NCBI GenBank assembly: GCA_028279755.1
Contig: JANQNB010000020.1
Coordinates: forward strand, 62,001 to 126,000
Length of the DNA: 64,000 nucleotides
Source: Candidatus Nanoarchaeia archaeon
GTDB taxonomy: Archaea > Nanobdellota > Nanobdellia > Woesearchaeales > UBA525
Direction: 5' to 3'
The notes under the pieces: model-generated
Told to the model about the DNA's origin: nothing
The model's database searches: none
What the model saw: the letters and a program-made list of their open reading frames with translations, nothing else
Shown: in pieces, positions 1 to 9,454 of the stretch
Layout: every line of letters starts with the position of its first letter
Position numbering within the stretch: the stretch's first letter is position 1
Translations under genes and position numbers: made by a program

Positions 1-1
1 C

Positions 2-3000
2 ACGCCCAGCACCTTCCAGTCCTCCATAGCGCCGACGAGGATCTTCACGAATGGCACGCCAGCGACGTACACCTTCAACATGACCACTTTGTGGAGCGAA
101 AATCTCACTGCGGTGACGATACGGCTCAATTACCCGCTGGGCATCGGCCTGAACGCGACCTGTATCGCTGGCGGTACACCGACCGGGGATGGCGCGTGCA
201 CGCTCACGCAGTGGGCGAACGATACGAGCATCAGCTTCCAATTCAATATCAGCGCGAACACGACAGCGACACAAGGCGATTACTACATCAACGTCACAGT
301 CAACTATACCAATCCTGGCAACGAGGTACGCATATGGAACGAGCAGGAACCACGCCTTCTTGAGGTGCGTGAAGAGGGCATCATCGCCATCACGGTCACG
401 AGCAACCCGAGCAACCTGACCCGCGGCCAATCAGGCCTGATCACCGCCTATGTCAACAACACCGGCGCAGACAATGCGACGAATGTCACCGTGAATTATA
501 CCATGCCGAGCCCTGGCTGGACAAACACCAGCCCCCTGGATGTGCTCTTCCTGCAGATCAACGCCTCTGATACTGAATGGCACAATCTCAGCTTCACCAC
601 GAGCCAGAGCGCAGCGCTCGGCCCGCAGCAAGTACTGATAGAGTCAGGCAGCGACACTGGACAGAACGACTTCAAGTATGTCGACATCACGATCTACGCG
701 AACACGAGCACACGGAACGTCACGGTGAATGACACGAACGCGAGCCGTGGCGAGATGGTGCGTTTCAACGCAACGCTCCGGTACGACAATGGCACGCCGA
801 TCAGCGGCGCGACCATCAACTTCACCGACCTGACAGACAGCGTGAACATCGGCACTGCGGTGACGAACAGTCAGGGCATGGCTACCAGGACATGGCTGAT
901 CCCTGCCGGCGCGAGCTTCGGCGTGCACACGATCAATGCGAGCTATGCAGGCAGCGCCACATTGTACACGCTGCTCTCGTGGAACACCACCTTGCTGGAC
1001 ATCGGCCTGGTGCCGAACATCTCCAGCGTCTGGGCAAGCCCTGACCCGCAAGGCCAGGGCAGCAATGTGACGATCTACGCGAACGTCACTGACGACGACA
1101 CCTTGGATGACGTGCTCTTGACAGTGACAGCGCCGAACGGCACGGTCGTGCTGAACAACCAGCCGATGAGCTTCAGTGCAGGGCTGTACAATTATACCTT
1201 TGAACAGACCTGGTACAACGGCACCTACACCTATACTGTCAGGGCGAACGACAGCACTGGCAGCGCGAGTGAGCAAGGAAGCAGCTTCCTGATCGAGAAC
1301 GAGGCGTTCATCGCCATCAACGTGACTGCCGCGAACTTCAGCCAGAACGAGAATGTCACCCTGCAAGGCCACAGCGCGGGCTGGTGGTGGGCGAAAGATT
1401 GGAAATACCGCCAGAGCTTTACCATCACTGAGCAGGACGGCTTGAGCCTGAACGACACGCAAGTGAATATCACGATCGACACCGCGACGCTCGTGAGCCA
1501 GGGGAAGCTTGACGTGAACTGCACTGACCTGCGCCTTATCGACGAGAGCACCGGCACGAGCCTGTCATATTGGCGTGGCACTGACTGCAATACGAGCACG
1601 ACAGAGCTCTGGGTCAAGCTCGCGACCCTGGACGCGAACAGCGATGTGAACATCAGCATCTATTATGGCAACAGCGGCGCGTCGAGCGGCACGAATGTCT
1701 CGCGCGGCGAGATCTTCAGCGGCATCCAGGTGGTTGTGAGCGATTCCCTCGCCACCGGCGACCTGAACATCTCAGGCATGCACGACAACACGACCGTGTG
1801 CGTGAATGGTGCCGACTGCCATGTCCTGAACCAGAGCGACATCTACACGATCAGGGCCGCGAACCTGACGACCAACACGACCATCAGCGCGACAAAGCCC
1901 GTGGGCAGCGGCTTCCTTCTCACCGGCATCGGCAGTCCACTGACGCCCCTGGCCTGGATGGGGAGGAATTTCACCTACCCTGCGCCGCGTGACACGCAAA
2001 GCCTTGACGTGTACAGCCCGTACCAGGTGGCGAACGTCAGCCTGTACGATGGCTCGGGCTACGTCTCAAGCGTGATCGTCCAGCCAGGCCAGACAGCAGA
2101 GATCAACTACAATCCTGCGGACGGCCCAGGACAGCGACTGCTCGCGAACGCGAGCGTGCTCGCGCACTACGAAGGCGAGGCCGGCAACAACGATTACCTG
2201 CCGCTCTATCCTGAGAGCAACGGCCTCTACGGCATCGAGAGCGGATCCACGAATGGCGCGTATCGCGAGATCGCCTGTGGGGTCAACAACACCAACCTGA
2301 CAGTGTATTTCAGCAATGGCAGCACGTGGAACTGGCCAGACTGCGACGCCTACACCACCGTCGATCTCGGCGGCGGGTCAGGCGCAGGCAACGGCGTGAC
2401 CAGCTATGCAGTGGCAAACAACAGCCAGATCGGCGGCATGACTGCTGCAGACGGCGACGGGACAGAGGGCGTGCTCCACTTGCCGCTCGCAGCCATGGAC
2501 AATTACTATGTCCTGCCGCAGCCAGCCGAATACGTCAGCCTCGTCGCCAGGGAGCCGAGCACGTACTGCGAACTGCGCGACAGCGAAGGCCTGCTCATCG
2601 GCAGCAGCACCTCAACAAGCTACACGCCGCCCAGGCCGCAGGGCGTCATCCGCTTCACAGGCTCACCGATCGAGGCAGGCGCCAGGATCCAATGCGACAA
2701 TGACGTCTGGGCCTACTACGAGTCCTATGAAGAGGATGCAGAGACCATCCTGCTCGGCGCCAAGACCTGGCGGAACCGCGGACCGAGCCTGCCGAGCATC
2801 TCCAGCAGCGCAGAGGAAACCTACGGCAGCCTGCTCAGCAATACTGGCAGCACTGCCCTGCGCGGCCTCCTGCACTTCCTGATCCAGCGAAACATCAGTG
2901 GCGGCTGGCAGTGGTATGCCACGGTGCGCAACGACACGGCAAACAACACCATACAGACCCTGGCACCACAGGAATACCTGGACCTGGCAACAATGTGGAA

Positions 3001-6000
3001 CGAGTCGCCATGGGATTCTGGGAACAGCCCTGCTGGCAAGTATCGCGCGTATGTCGAGCTCGTCGCTCCAGACGGTCACATCCTCATGAGCACGACGCAA
3101 GAACTCTGGAACGCGAGCAGCTTCAACATCACGCCGCCGAACCTGGAACTCAACCTGACAAAGATCCTGGTCTATGACGTGACGAACAGCCTGAACAAGC
3201 ACACCTACAGCGCGAACCTGACCGGGAATTCGACCAACGACACGTTCATCATGATCAGCGGGCACGCCTACCGCATCGAGCTGCACGTGCTGAACACGGC
3301 GAACAGCACGCTCTGGAACCTCAGCAATATCGTCGTCACGCACGAGGACCTGAACGACACATGGATCATCGATGCGGCTGCTGACATCTGGTACCAGAAC
3401 GAAAGCGATGTGTCAGAACGGCTCGGCGGCACGTGGAACGGCACTGTCGAGTGGAACACCTCTGGCAAGGACGGGCTTGCGGATGTCAACACCACTGTGG
3501 TGTTCAGCTATGTCCTCAACCTCACAGGCGCGACCGCGGAAGACGTGCCAGTCCTCTTCCTGGTCGACGATCCAGCCTTGCAGATCCAGGACAACAGCAT
3601 CTACAGGATACAACTGCTCGACACGACACCGCCGCGGATCTACAACAACACGTACAACCTGACGAACACGAGCATCCTGCGAGGCGAGAACACGACCATC
3701 TTCGGACGCTGGGACGAGACATTGAGCAACGCCACGGTCGCGTACAACAGCACCTCGCCGCTTGTGCAGAATTACACGATCACCTTGCCAGAACCGAACC
3801 CGCGCAACTGGAGCAATCATACGATCGTCACCTCGGCATTGTGGACGCTTGGCACCCACGTTGCTAAGCTCTACGCTGCTGACGAGCAGGACAACTGGAA
3901 CCAGAGCCTCGAATACCTCAATTTCACGGTGTGGGGACTCGCGCAGGTGGTGAGCTCGAGTATCACAGACACGCTGCTGAACCTGAGCGACAATACCACG
4001 CTGACCTGCCGTGTCATGGACGACACGAACAGCCAGGCGATCCAGAACTACGTCGTCAGGTTCTACAACGGCACCGATTTCCTCGGCGATAACATCACCA
4101 ATAGCACAGGGCATGCCCGTTTCACCTACCAGGACTTCAGCGCTGGCACAGAGAACTTCACGTGCAACATCACGATGAACGCGTCGCGCTACTACCAGGT
4201 GGACAGCCAGAACCAGGCAAGCTACGAGCTGACAACCCTCGAGTCAGAGCCGCCCTGGGCTGACAATGTCCAGGCGAATGTCACGATCGCGCACAAGGGC
4301 GACACGGTTAAGCTCGCTGCCTTATGGCATGATAACTTCCAGCTCAACACTGCCACCTTGGCGACGAACGCATCAGGCAGCTGGGCGAATGTCAGCAATC
4401 TCTCGCTTTCCGGCACTGACGCTTGGGCGAATTTCTCCTACGTCATCCCGAACAATTTCGCGCCTGGCTATCTCGGCTGGCGGCAATACGGGAACGACAC
4501 AAGCAATAATGTCAACGTGACGCCTGACCAGAGCCTGGAGGTCTGGGGCTGGGCGATTGTCGAGAGCATCCTGCTCGAGCCAGCCTTCATCTACACCACG
4601 AACACGACAAACATCACCTGCCGTGTGGTCGACGAGCAGAACAACAGCGGCATCAGTGGCTATAATGTGAGCTTCTATAACGCGACCGACTATCTCGGCT
4701 GGAACACGACGAACGCGAGCGGACATGCCCGCTTCAACTACACCGATTACAGCTCTGGCATCGAAACCATGCGCTGCCAGATCGGGGACGAACCCACCTT
4801 GATGTACAACGCGTCCTCGCCGAACAACAGGACAGCTTCGCTCACGACAGGCGACAGCGGGGATATCCAGCCCCCGTATGTGATCAACGGCAACTACGGT
4901 CTCAACGACACGGTTGTCAAGAAGGGCGAGAATCTGACGATTTTCGCTGAATGGAACGAGTACATCAACCGGAGCGTAGCACGCTACAACACGACCGACC
5001 CGACGATCAGAGCGTTCAACGTCTCTTCGCCGTACACGAACAACTGGACCAACCACACGATCGAGACGAACTCGAGCTGGATCGTCGGCCGGCACGTGGC
5101 AAAGCTGGAAGCGACAGACCTGAGCAACAACACGAACACGACGGCTGAATACCTCTGGTTCAACGTGACTGCCACGTCGCAGATAACCTGGATCAGCCCG
5201 ACAGGCTCGGTCTACCCGACAAACATCAACCTCACCTGCCGCGTCACAGAAGAGGAGAACGGCCAGGGCATCGACAGCTACACTGTCTACTTCTACAACG
5301 ACACCGGCGGCCTGATCGGAACGCCCACGACAAACGCGACAGGGCATGCGAGAATCGAGTATGACACTGCAGGCTATGACGGCAACTATGATTTCAGCTG
5401 CCGCATCTTCTCAGCGCCGTCAAAGTTCTACTACATCGGCAGCAATTTCCAGGACGAGGAGACCCTGCTCTTCGACGGCGTGGAACCCAACATCCAGCTG
5501 AACGCGCCGCTCGATGGCAACATCACCAGCGAAACCACGCTCAACCTGAGCTTCACGGTGACTGACACGCACGATTCGACGCTCGACTGCAACGTGACAG
5601 TGGACGACAGTGTGATCAGCACGACGACCGCCACCAGCGGGGTGCAGAAGGACGTGGAGGACACGTTCGGCTACGGCCTGCACTATTGGAATGTCACGTG
5701 CTGGGACGATGTCGGGAATATCAACACCAGCGTGACCTGGAGCTTCAACATCACCAGCCCTGACTCGACAGCGCCGACACTGCAACTGCTCTCGCCTGAC
5801 GACGACGCGTACGTCAACAGCAGTACAGTGGTCTTCCAATACAACACCACTGACGATGTGGAAGTCCAGAATTGCAGCCTGTACATCGACGGCGTGCTGA
5901 ACCAGACAGATCCTGCGCCTGTCGAGGGCGGCGACTCCTTCACAGTCAACGGCCTTGCGGAAGGCAGCCACACGTGGTACGTCATTTGTCGGGACGCTTC

Positions 6001-7477
6001 GTTCAACGAGAACCAGTCAGAAACCAGAGTGTTCACTGTCGACACGATCGCGCCAGCCTCATTCGACCTGGTCACACCTGCGAACTACACAGTCACAGGC
6101 GATCTCACGCCCACGATGGAATGGCAGGAGACCACAGACGACAACTTCTGGAACTACACGCTCCAGGTGAGCAGCTCGCCGATCTTCAGCGCGGGCGTCA
6201 CGACCGAGTATGTCACGTTCACGATCAACGACACCAACCGGACGCTCCTGCCCTTGCAGATGAACAAGGCGTATTACTGGCGCGTCATCGCGAGCGACCG
6301 TGCAGGCTGGACCACGACAAGCGACAGCACCTACCAGTATATCACCGACGATCAGCCGCCGGTCGTGCTCCTGATCAGCCCGCCGGACGGCGACAATGAT
6401 CCTGACGGCAACCTCACGCTCGTCTATCAGCCAAACGACAATAACATCTCCAATTGCTCGTTGTACACGAACATCACCGGCGTGTGGCAGGAATACGCGA
6501 ACGACACTGCGGTGGAAGCGCGCCAGCACAACAACTTCACGCTCACCGGCTTGCCGCTTGGGAGCAACTTCACCTTTATCTGGAACGTGCTCTGCTATGA
6601 CAGTCTCGGGTACAGCGACTGGGCTGTCAGAAACTGGACAGTGCACATCCAGGACTTCAACGAGACCCATGATAACATGACGATCCCCACGAACGCGACA
6701 GTGACGAACGCCTTGCCGTACACACGCAGCGTGATCCCTGACAATCCGATCGACCTTATCGCAGGCGGCCAGCAGATCGTGAACTGCACTGCCAATGTCT
6801 CTGACGACAACGGCGCAGCCGACATCATCGACGCGCAGGGCTGGCTGTTCAGGGACGGTCTGGCACGCTTCGACCCTGACAATGCCACCAATCATTACAC
6901 GAATGGCAGCTGCGGCGCCTGCACAACAATCAATGAAACCTCGGCAAGATGCACGTGCTCATTCAACATGTGGTACTATGCAGAGCCGGGCTGGTGGCGC
7001 TGCCATGTCGCTGGCGTTGACAATGTCGGCGTGGGCAGCAGCTTCTGGAACTTCACATACCTCAACCAGTTACAGGCGGTTGATGTCCGTCCCACCCTGC
7101 TCGATTACGGTAACGTGCTCGGCGGCGTCCCCTCCGGAGAAGAGAATGTCTCAGTCATCAATTTCGGCAATGTCGCGCTTGATGTTGATCTCTGGGCGTA
7201 TGGAGCGACGCAAGGCGACAATCTTTCCATGGAATGCAAGAACGGCGGGAACATCACGGTGAGCGCTGAGCGTTTCAGCACCAGCCAGGGCACTGCCTAC
7301 GCGTCAATGACGCCCTTGACTGGCGAGCTTGCGACAGCGCCGACAGCGAATTTGAACGTGCCCCCGCAGACAGGACCGGACAATTCCAGCCTGCCACTCT
7401 ACTGGCGGATCCAGTCAGGCGCAGGCGCTGTCGGCGAATGCAATGGCACCATCGTCTTCCACGCACAGATCGGATAA
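2..7477 (+). CDS. giant secreted/surface protein, 5'-truncated by window edge; DUF2341-like domain plus many Ig/beta-sandwich repeats
   Basis: Frame is open from base 2 upstream of the listed ATG at 80 (TPSTFQSSIAPTRIFTNGTPATYTFNMTT...). Very many N-x-S/T sites; 'WKYRQSFTITEQDGLSLNDTQVNITI...NISIYYGNSGASS' is DUF2341-like; three similar 'N.TCRV...V.FYN.T...GHAR..Y' repeats. Confidence 0.85.
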   Translation, partial: TPSTFQSSIAPTRIFTNGTPATYTFNMTTLWSENLTAVTIRLNYPLGIGLNATCIAGGTPTGDGACTLTQWANDTSISFQFNISANTTATQGDYYINVTVNYTNPGNEVRIWNEQEPRLLEVREEGIIAITVTSNPSNLTRGQSGLITAYVNNTGADNATNVTVNYTMPSPGWTNTSPLDVLFLQINASDTEWHNLSFTTSQSAALGPQQVLIESGSDTGQNDFKYVDITIYANTSTRNVTVNDTNASRGEMVRFNATLRYDNGTPISGATINFTDLTDSVNIGTAVTNSQGMATRTWLIPAGASFGVHTINASYAGSATLYTLLSWNTTLLDIGLVPNISSVWASPDPQGQGSNVTIYANVTDDDTLDDVLLTVTAPNGTVVLNNQPMSFSAGLYNYTFEQTWYNGTYTYTVRANDSTGSASEQGSSFLIENEAFIAINVTAANFSQNENVTLQGHSAGWWWAKDWKYRQSFTITEQDGLSLNDTQVNITIDTATLVSQGKLDVNCTDLRLIDESTGTSLSYWRGTDCNTSTTELWVKLATLDANSDVNISIYYGNSGASSGTNVSRGEIFSGIQVVVSDSLATGDLNISGMHDNTTVCVNGADCHVLNQSDIYTIRAANLTTNTTISATKPVGSGFLLTGIGSPLTPLAWMGRNFTYPAPRDTQSLDVYSPYQVANVSLYDGSGYVSSVIVQPGQTAEINYNPADGPGQRLLANASVLAHYEGEAGNNDYLPLYPESNGLYGIESGSTNGAYREIACGVNNTNLTVYFSNGSTWNWPDCDAYTTVDLGGGSGAGNGVTSYAVANNSQIGGMTAADGDGTEGVLHLPLAAMDNYYVLPQPAEYVSLVAREPSTYCELRDSEGLLIGSSTSTSYTPPRPQGVIRFTGSPIEAGARIQCDNDVWAYYESYEEDAETILLGAKTWRNRGPSLPSISSSAEETYGSLLSNTGSTALRGLLHFLIQRNISGGWQWYATVRNDTANNTIQTLAPQEYLDLATMWNESPWDSGNSPAGKYRAYVELVAPDGHILMSTTQELWNASSFNITPPNLELNLTKILVYDVTNSLNKHTYSANLTGNSTNDTFIMISGHAYRIELHVLNTANSTLWNLSNIVVTHEDLNDTWIIDAAADIWYQNESDVSERLGGTWNGTVEWNTSGKDGLADVNTTVVFSYVLNLTGATAEDVPVLFLVDDPALQIQDNSIYRIQLLDTTPPRIYNNTYNLTNTSILRGENTTIFGRWDETLSNATVAYNSTSPLVQNYTITLPEPNPRNWSNHTIVTSALWTLGTHVAKLYAADEQDNWNQSLEYLNFTVWGLAQVVSSSITDTLLNLSDNTTLTCRVMDDTNSQAIQNYVVRFYNGTDFLGDNITNSTGHARFTYQDFSAGTENFTCNITMNASRYYQVDSQNQASYELTTLESEPPWADNVQANVTIAHKGDTVKLAALWHDNFQLNTATLATNASGSWANVSNLSLSGTDAWANFSYVIPNNFAPGYLGWRQYGNDTSNNVNVTPDQSLEVWGWAIVESILLEPAFIYTTNTTNITCRVVDEQNNSGISGYNVSFYNATDYLGWNTTNASGHARFNYTDYSSGIETMRCQIGDEPTLMYNASSPNNRTASLTTGDSGDIQPPYVINGNYGLNDTVVKKGENLTIFAEWNEYINRSVARYNTTDPTIRAFNVSSPYTNNWTNHTIETNSSWIVGRHVAKLEATDLSNNTNTTAEYLWFNVTATSQITWISPTGSVYPTNINLTCRVTEEENGQGIDSYTVYFYNDTGGLIGTPTTNATGHARIEYDTAGYDGNYDFSCRIFSAPSKFYYIGSNFQDEETLLFDGVEPNIQLNAPLDGNITSETTLNLSFTVTDTHDSTLDCNVTVDDSVISTTTATSGVQKDVEDTFGYGLHYWNVTCWDDVGNINTSVTWSFNITSPDSTAPTLQLLSPDDDAYVNSSTVVFQYNTTDDVEVQNCSLYIDGVLNQTDPAPVEGGDSFTVNGLAEGSHTWYVICRDASFNENQSETRVFTVDTIAPASFDLVTPANYTVTGDLTPTMEWQETTDDNFWNYTLQVSSSPIFSAGVTTEYVTFTINDTNRTLLPLQMNKAYYWRVIASDRAGWTTTSDSTYQYITDDQPPVVLLISPPDGDNDPDGNLTLVYQPNDNNISNCSLYTNITGVWQEYANDTAVEARQHNNFTLTGLPLGSNFTFIWNVLCYDSLGYSDWAVRNWTVHIQDFNETHDNMTIPTNATVTNALPYTRSVIPDNPIDLIAGGQQIVNCTANVSDDNGAADIIDAQGWLFRDGLARFDPDNATNHYTNGSCGACTTINETSARCTCSFNMWYYAEPGWWRCHVAGVDNVGVGSSFWNFTYLNQLQAVDVRPTLLDYGNVLGGVPSGEENVSVINFGNVALDVDLWAYGATQGDNLSMECKNGGNITVSAERFSTSQGTAYASMTPLTGELATAPTANLNVPPQTGPDNSSLPLYWRIQSGAGAVGECNGTIVFHAQIG

Positions 7478-7478
7478 A

Positions 7479-8648
7479 ATGAAAAATACAAAAATCGCAA
7501 TGGCTGTATTGCTGCTAGTCCTTACGCTGCCGTCTGTTGCCGCGCTTGGCGTGAGCCCGGCCCGGGTGGCGCTTGTCGACGTCCTGCCTGGCGGCTATGC
7601 AGAACACGCGTTCCAGCTTTCCAATCCGAAGAATGAGCCAGTCACTGTCACTGCCATAGTTGAGGGCGAAGGCGCTTCCTGGTTCACAGTGGCGATCGCT
7701 GAGGAACGGCTTGCTTCGTTGGGCGTCACGCAGCTCACTCTCGGCCTCGCGCCGCCCAATGATGCTGAGCCGCGGGAGTATCACGCTTCGCTGGTCCTGA
7801 CCTCGACCCCGACGAGTGTGCCGTCAGGGATCGCGAACCGGCTCGCGCTCACGCTCGTGGTGCCGATCAATTTCACGATCGACAGCAATGCGCTCACGAG
7901 CTGCGTGCTCGGCGGCTTTGCCGTACCAACGCTCGAGCAGGGAAGCCAGTTCCAGGCCAGGTATTTCATCAAGAACACAGGGAACACGCGCGTGACGCCT
8001 CGTGGCAGCCTGACAGTCATCAACCTCATGACTGGCGATGAGGTGATGCGTTCCAGTGTGATAGAGAATGCGGAAACCTTGCCGACCCTGACTGCCGAGT
8101 ATCCGCTCCGGACGAGTGGCACGCTGGCTGAAAGTGAGTATGAGGCTGAGTTGTTGATCGATGCCTGCGGCGAGCCACGAAGGACGCAATTCACGGTGCT
8201 CGAGCCCGGCTCCCTTGGTGAGGAAGGCTCGTTCACCGCGCTCGCAGCGCCTGAACAGCCTGGTGGCATTGTTCCGCTTGCCGCATCGTTCACGAATACC
8301 GGCGAGAGGAGTGTGGCGGCGCGCTTCGAGGGTGTAATCGAGCGCGACGGGGAGCTGTATCGAGTCGTCGAGACCGATCAATTGCTCGTTGCGCCGGGCG
8401 AGAGCGTCGACCTGGAGAGCCTGCTCTCGATCGCTGAACCTGGCGAGTACGTGCTGCGCGGCCGTGTCGTGTACGAGAACAAGCGCACAGAGGAGAAGAG
8501 CGTCTCGATCGCTGTTCCGGAGCAACGCAGCGAGGGCTCGAGTCTTGTGCTGGCCACGATCTTGTTGCTCATGGCCTTGATCGGCATTGTCTTGCTGGTG
8601 TTGGTGCACAACAAGAGAAATCCACCACTCAAAAAACGAAAGCATTAA
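7479..8648 (+). CDS. membrane-anchored secreted Ig/MSP-like protein with C-terminal TM
   Basis: ATG 7479 is 2 nt after the stop of the giant gene; signal peptide MKNTKIAMAVLLLVLTLPSVAAL; beta-rich body; C-terminal TM LVLATILLLMALIGIVLLVLV + basic tail. Confidence 0.85.
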   Translation: MKNTKIAMAVLLLVLTLPSVAALGVSPARVALVDVLPGGYAEHAFQLSNPKNEPVTVTAIVEGEGASWFTVAIAEERLASLGVTQLTLGLAPPNDAEPREYHASLVLTSTPTSVPSGIANRLALTLVVPINFTIDSNALTSCVLGGFAVPTLEQGSQFQARYFIKNTGNTRVTPRGSLTVINLMTGDEVMRSSVIENAETLPTLTAEYPLRTSGTLAESEYEAELLIDACGEPRRTQFTVLEPGSLGEEGSFTALAAPEQPGGIVPLAASFTNTGERSVAARFEGVIERDGELYRVVETDQLLVAPGESVDLESLLSIAEPGEYVLRGRVVYENKRTEEKSVSIAVPEQRSEGSSLVLATILLLMALIGIVLLVLVHNKRNPPLKKRKH

Positions 8649-8673
8649 ATTATCATAAGAGGCAAGAAATCAG

Positions 8674-9033
8674 ATGGCATGGTTCCATAAAAAACTGACA
8701 GATCTCATCGCTGCTTTCGAGGAGAAGGACTGGGAAACCGCCGCAAGTATTCTGGAAGAGCATGACATTGAGATACATGAGAAAAAAGGGGAGAGGATAA
8801 AACTTGAATTACAGGAGGCTGCGACACATCTTAGCCGGTACGCTAAATTACTCTCAGGAATTCGTAGGGCGATAAGTCAGGAATACTGGGAAGGAGCTTC
8901 TCAAAGAGCGTGGCCTCCGAGCGACGAAGATCAGCATGTTATTATACATAAACTGAAGATGATTGAAGTTGACGTTAAGGAATTTGAGAGAATACTGAAA
9001 AGGATGTACAAAGAAGGTAAACATCTCGAATAG
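8674..9033 (+). CDS. hypothetical helical protein, 119 aa
   Basis: Complete ORF, charged helical composition, no recognised domain. Confidence 0.6.
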   Translation: MAWFHKKLTDLIAAFEEKDWETAASILEEHDIEIHEKKGERIKLELQEAATHLSRYAKLLSGIRRAISQEYWEGASQRAWPPSDEDQHVIIHKLKMIEVDVKEFERILKRMYKEGKHLE

Positions 9034-9069
9034 TTATTTCCCGTTCTTCGCGAAGAATTCCTTGATCAT
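9034..9069. repeat. 36-bp near-copy of the 3' end of the XPD-like helicase gene (second copy at 9455-9490)
   Basis: ttatttcccgttcttcgcgaagaattccttgatcat vs ttatttcccgttcttctcaaagaattccttgatcat: 34/36 identical; reverse strand encodes MIKEFFAKNGK* vs MIKEFFEKNGK*. Confidence 0.85.
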
Positions 9070-9156
9070 GGCCCGGATTTATTGCAGGGTTGGTATCTGG
9101 ATCTGACGTCCCTCCTGTCTTCTCTGTGCTTACTGACTAAATCTTTTTATATATAG

Positions 9157-9447
9157 ATGTATTACGGTATCATGATGAACAAGCGATTGGAGGATATCAT
9201 TGTTGCCACAATCTTCTTGCCTGTGACAGCTGCAGCATATCTGATTCCCCAAGTTGTTCTCTACATAGGAATGGACGCACATCTTGAAAGCAAAGCAAGG
9301 AGAAAAGGAGTGGCGGTTGCCGTGGAAGCAGCGAAGAATACGAAAGAAGACGCTTCAAATCCTATGGCACGAGTGTTTGTTCCTGGATTGAGATATGCGA
9401 TGGAGAATTACATTGCGCAACACGACGTTCCTCAACAGCAAGGTTAA
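9157..9447 (+). CDS. small hypothetical protein with one hydrophobic segment
   Basis: ORF preceded by AT-rich TATA-like 'tctttttatatata'; true start may be the Met at 9172 or 9175 (MMNKRLEDIIVATIFLPVTAAAYLI). Confidence 0.5.
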   Translation: MYYGIMMNKRLEDIIVATIFLPVTAAAYLIPQVVLYIGMDAHLESKARRKGVAVAVEAAKNTKEDASNPMARVFVPGLRYAMENYIAQHDVPQQQG

Positions 9448-9454
9448 TCCGAAT

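Noticed and set aside
644-1462. Antisense ORFs within the giant 1-7477 gene (also 2663-3343, 3413-4114, 4373-5347, 6059-6895)
   Set aside because: All overlap a single continuous, domain-bearing + strand ORF; frame-shadow translation.
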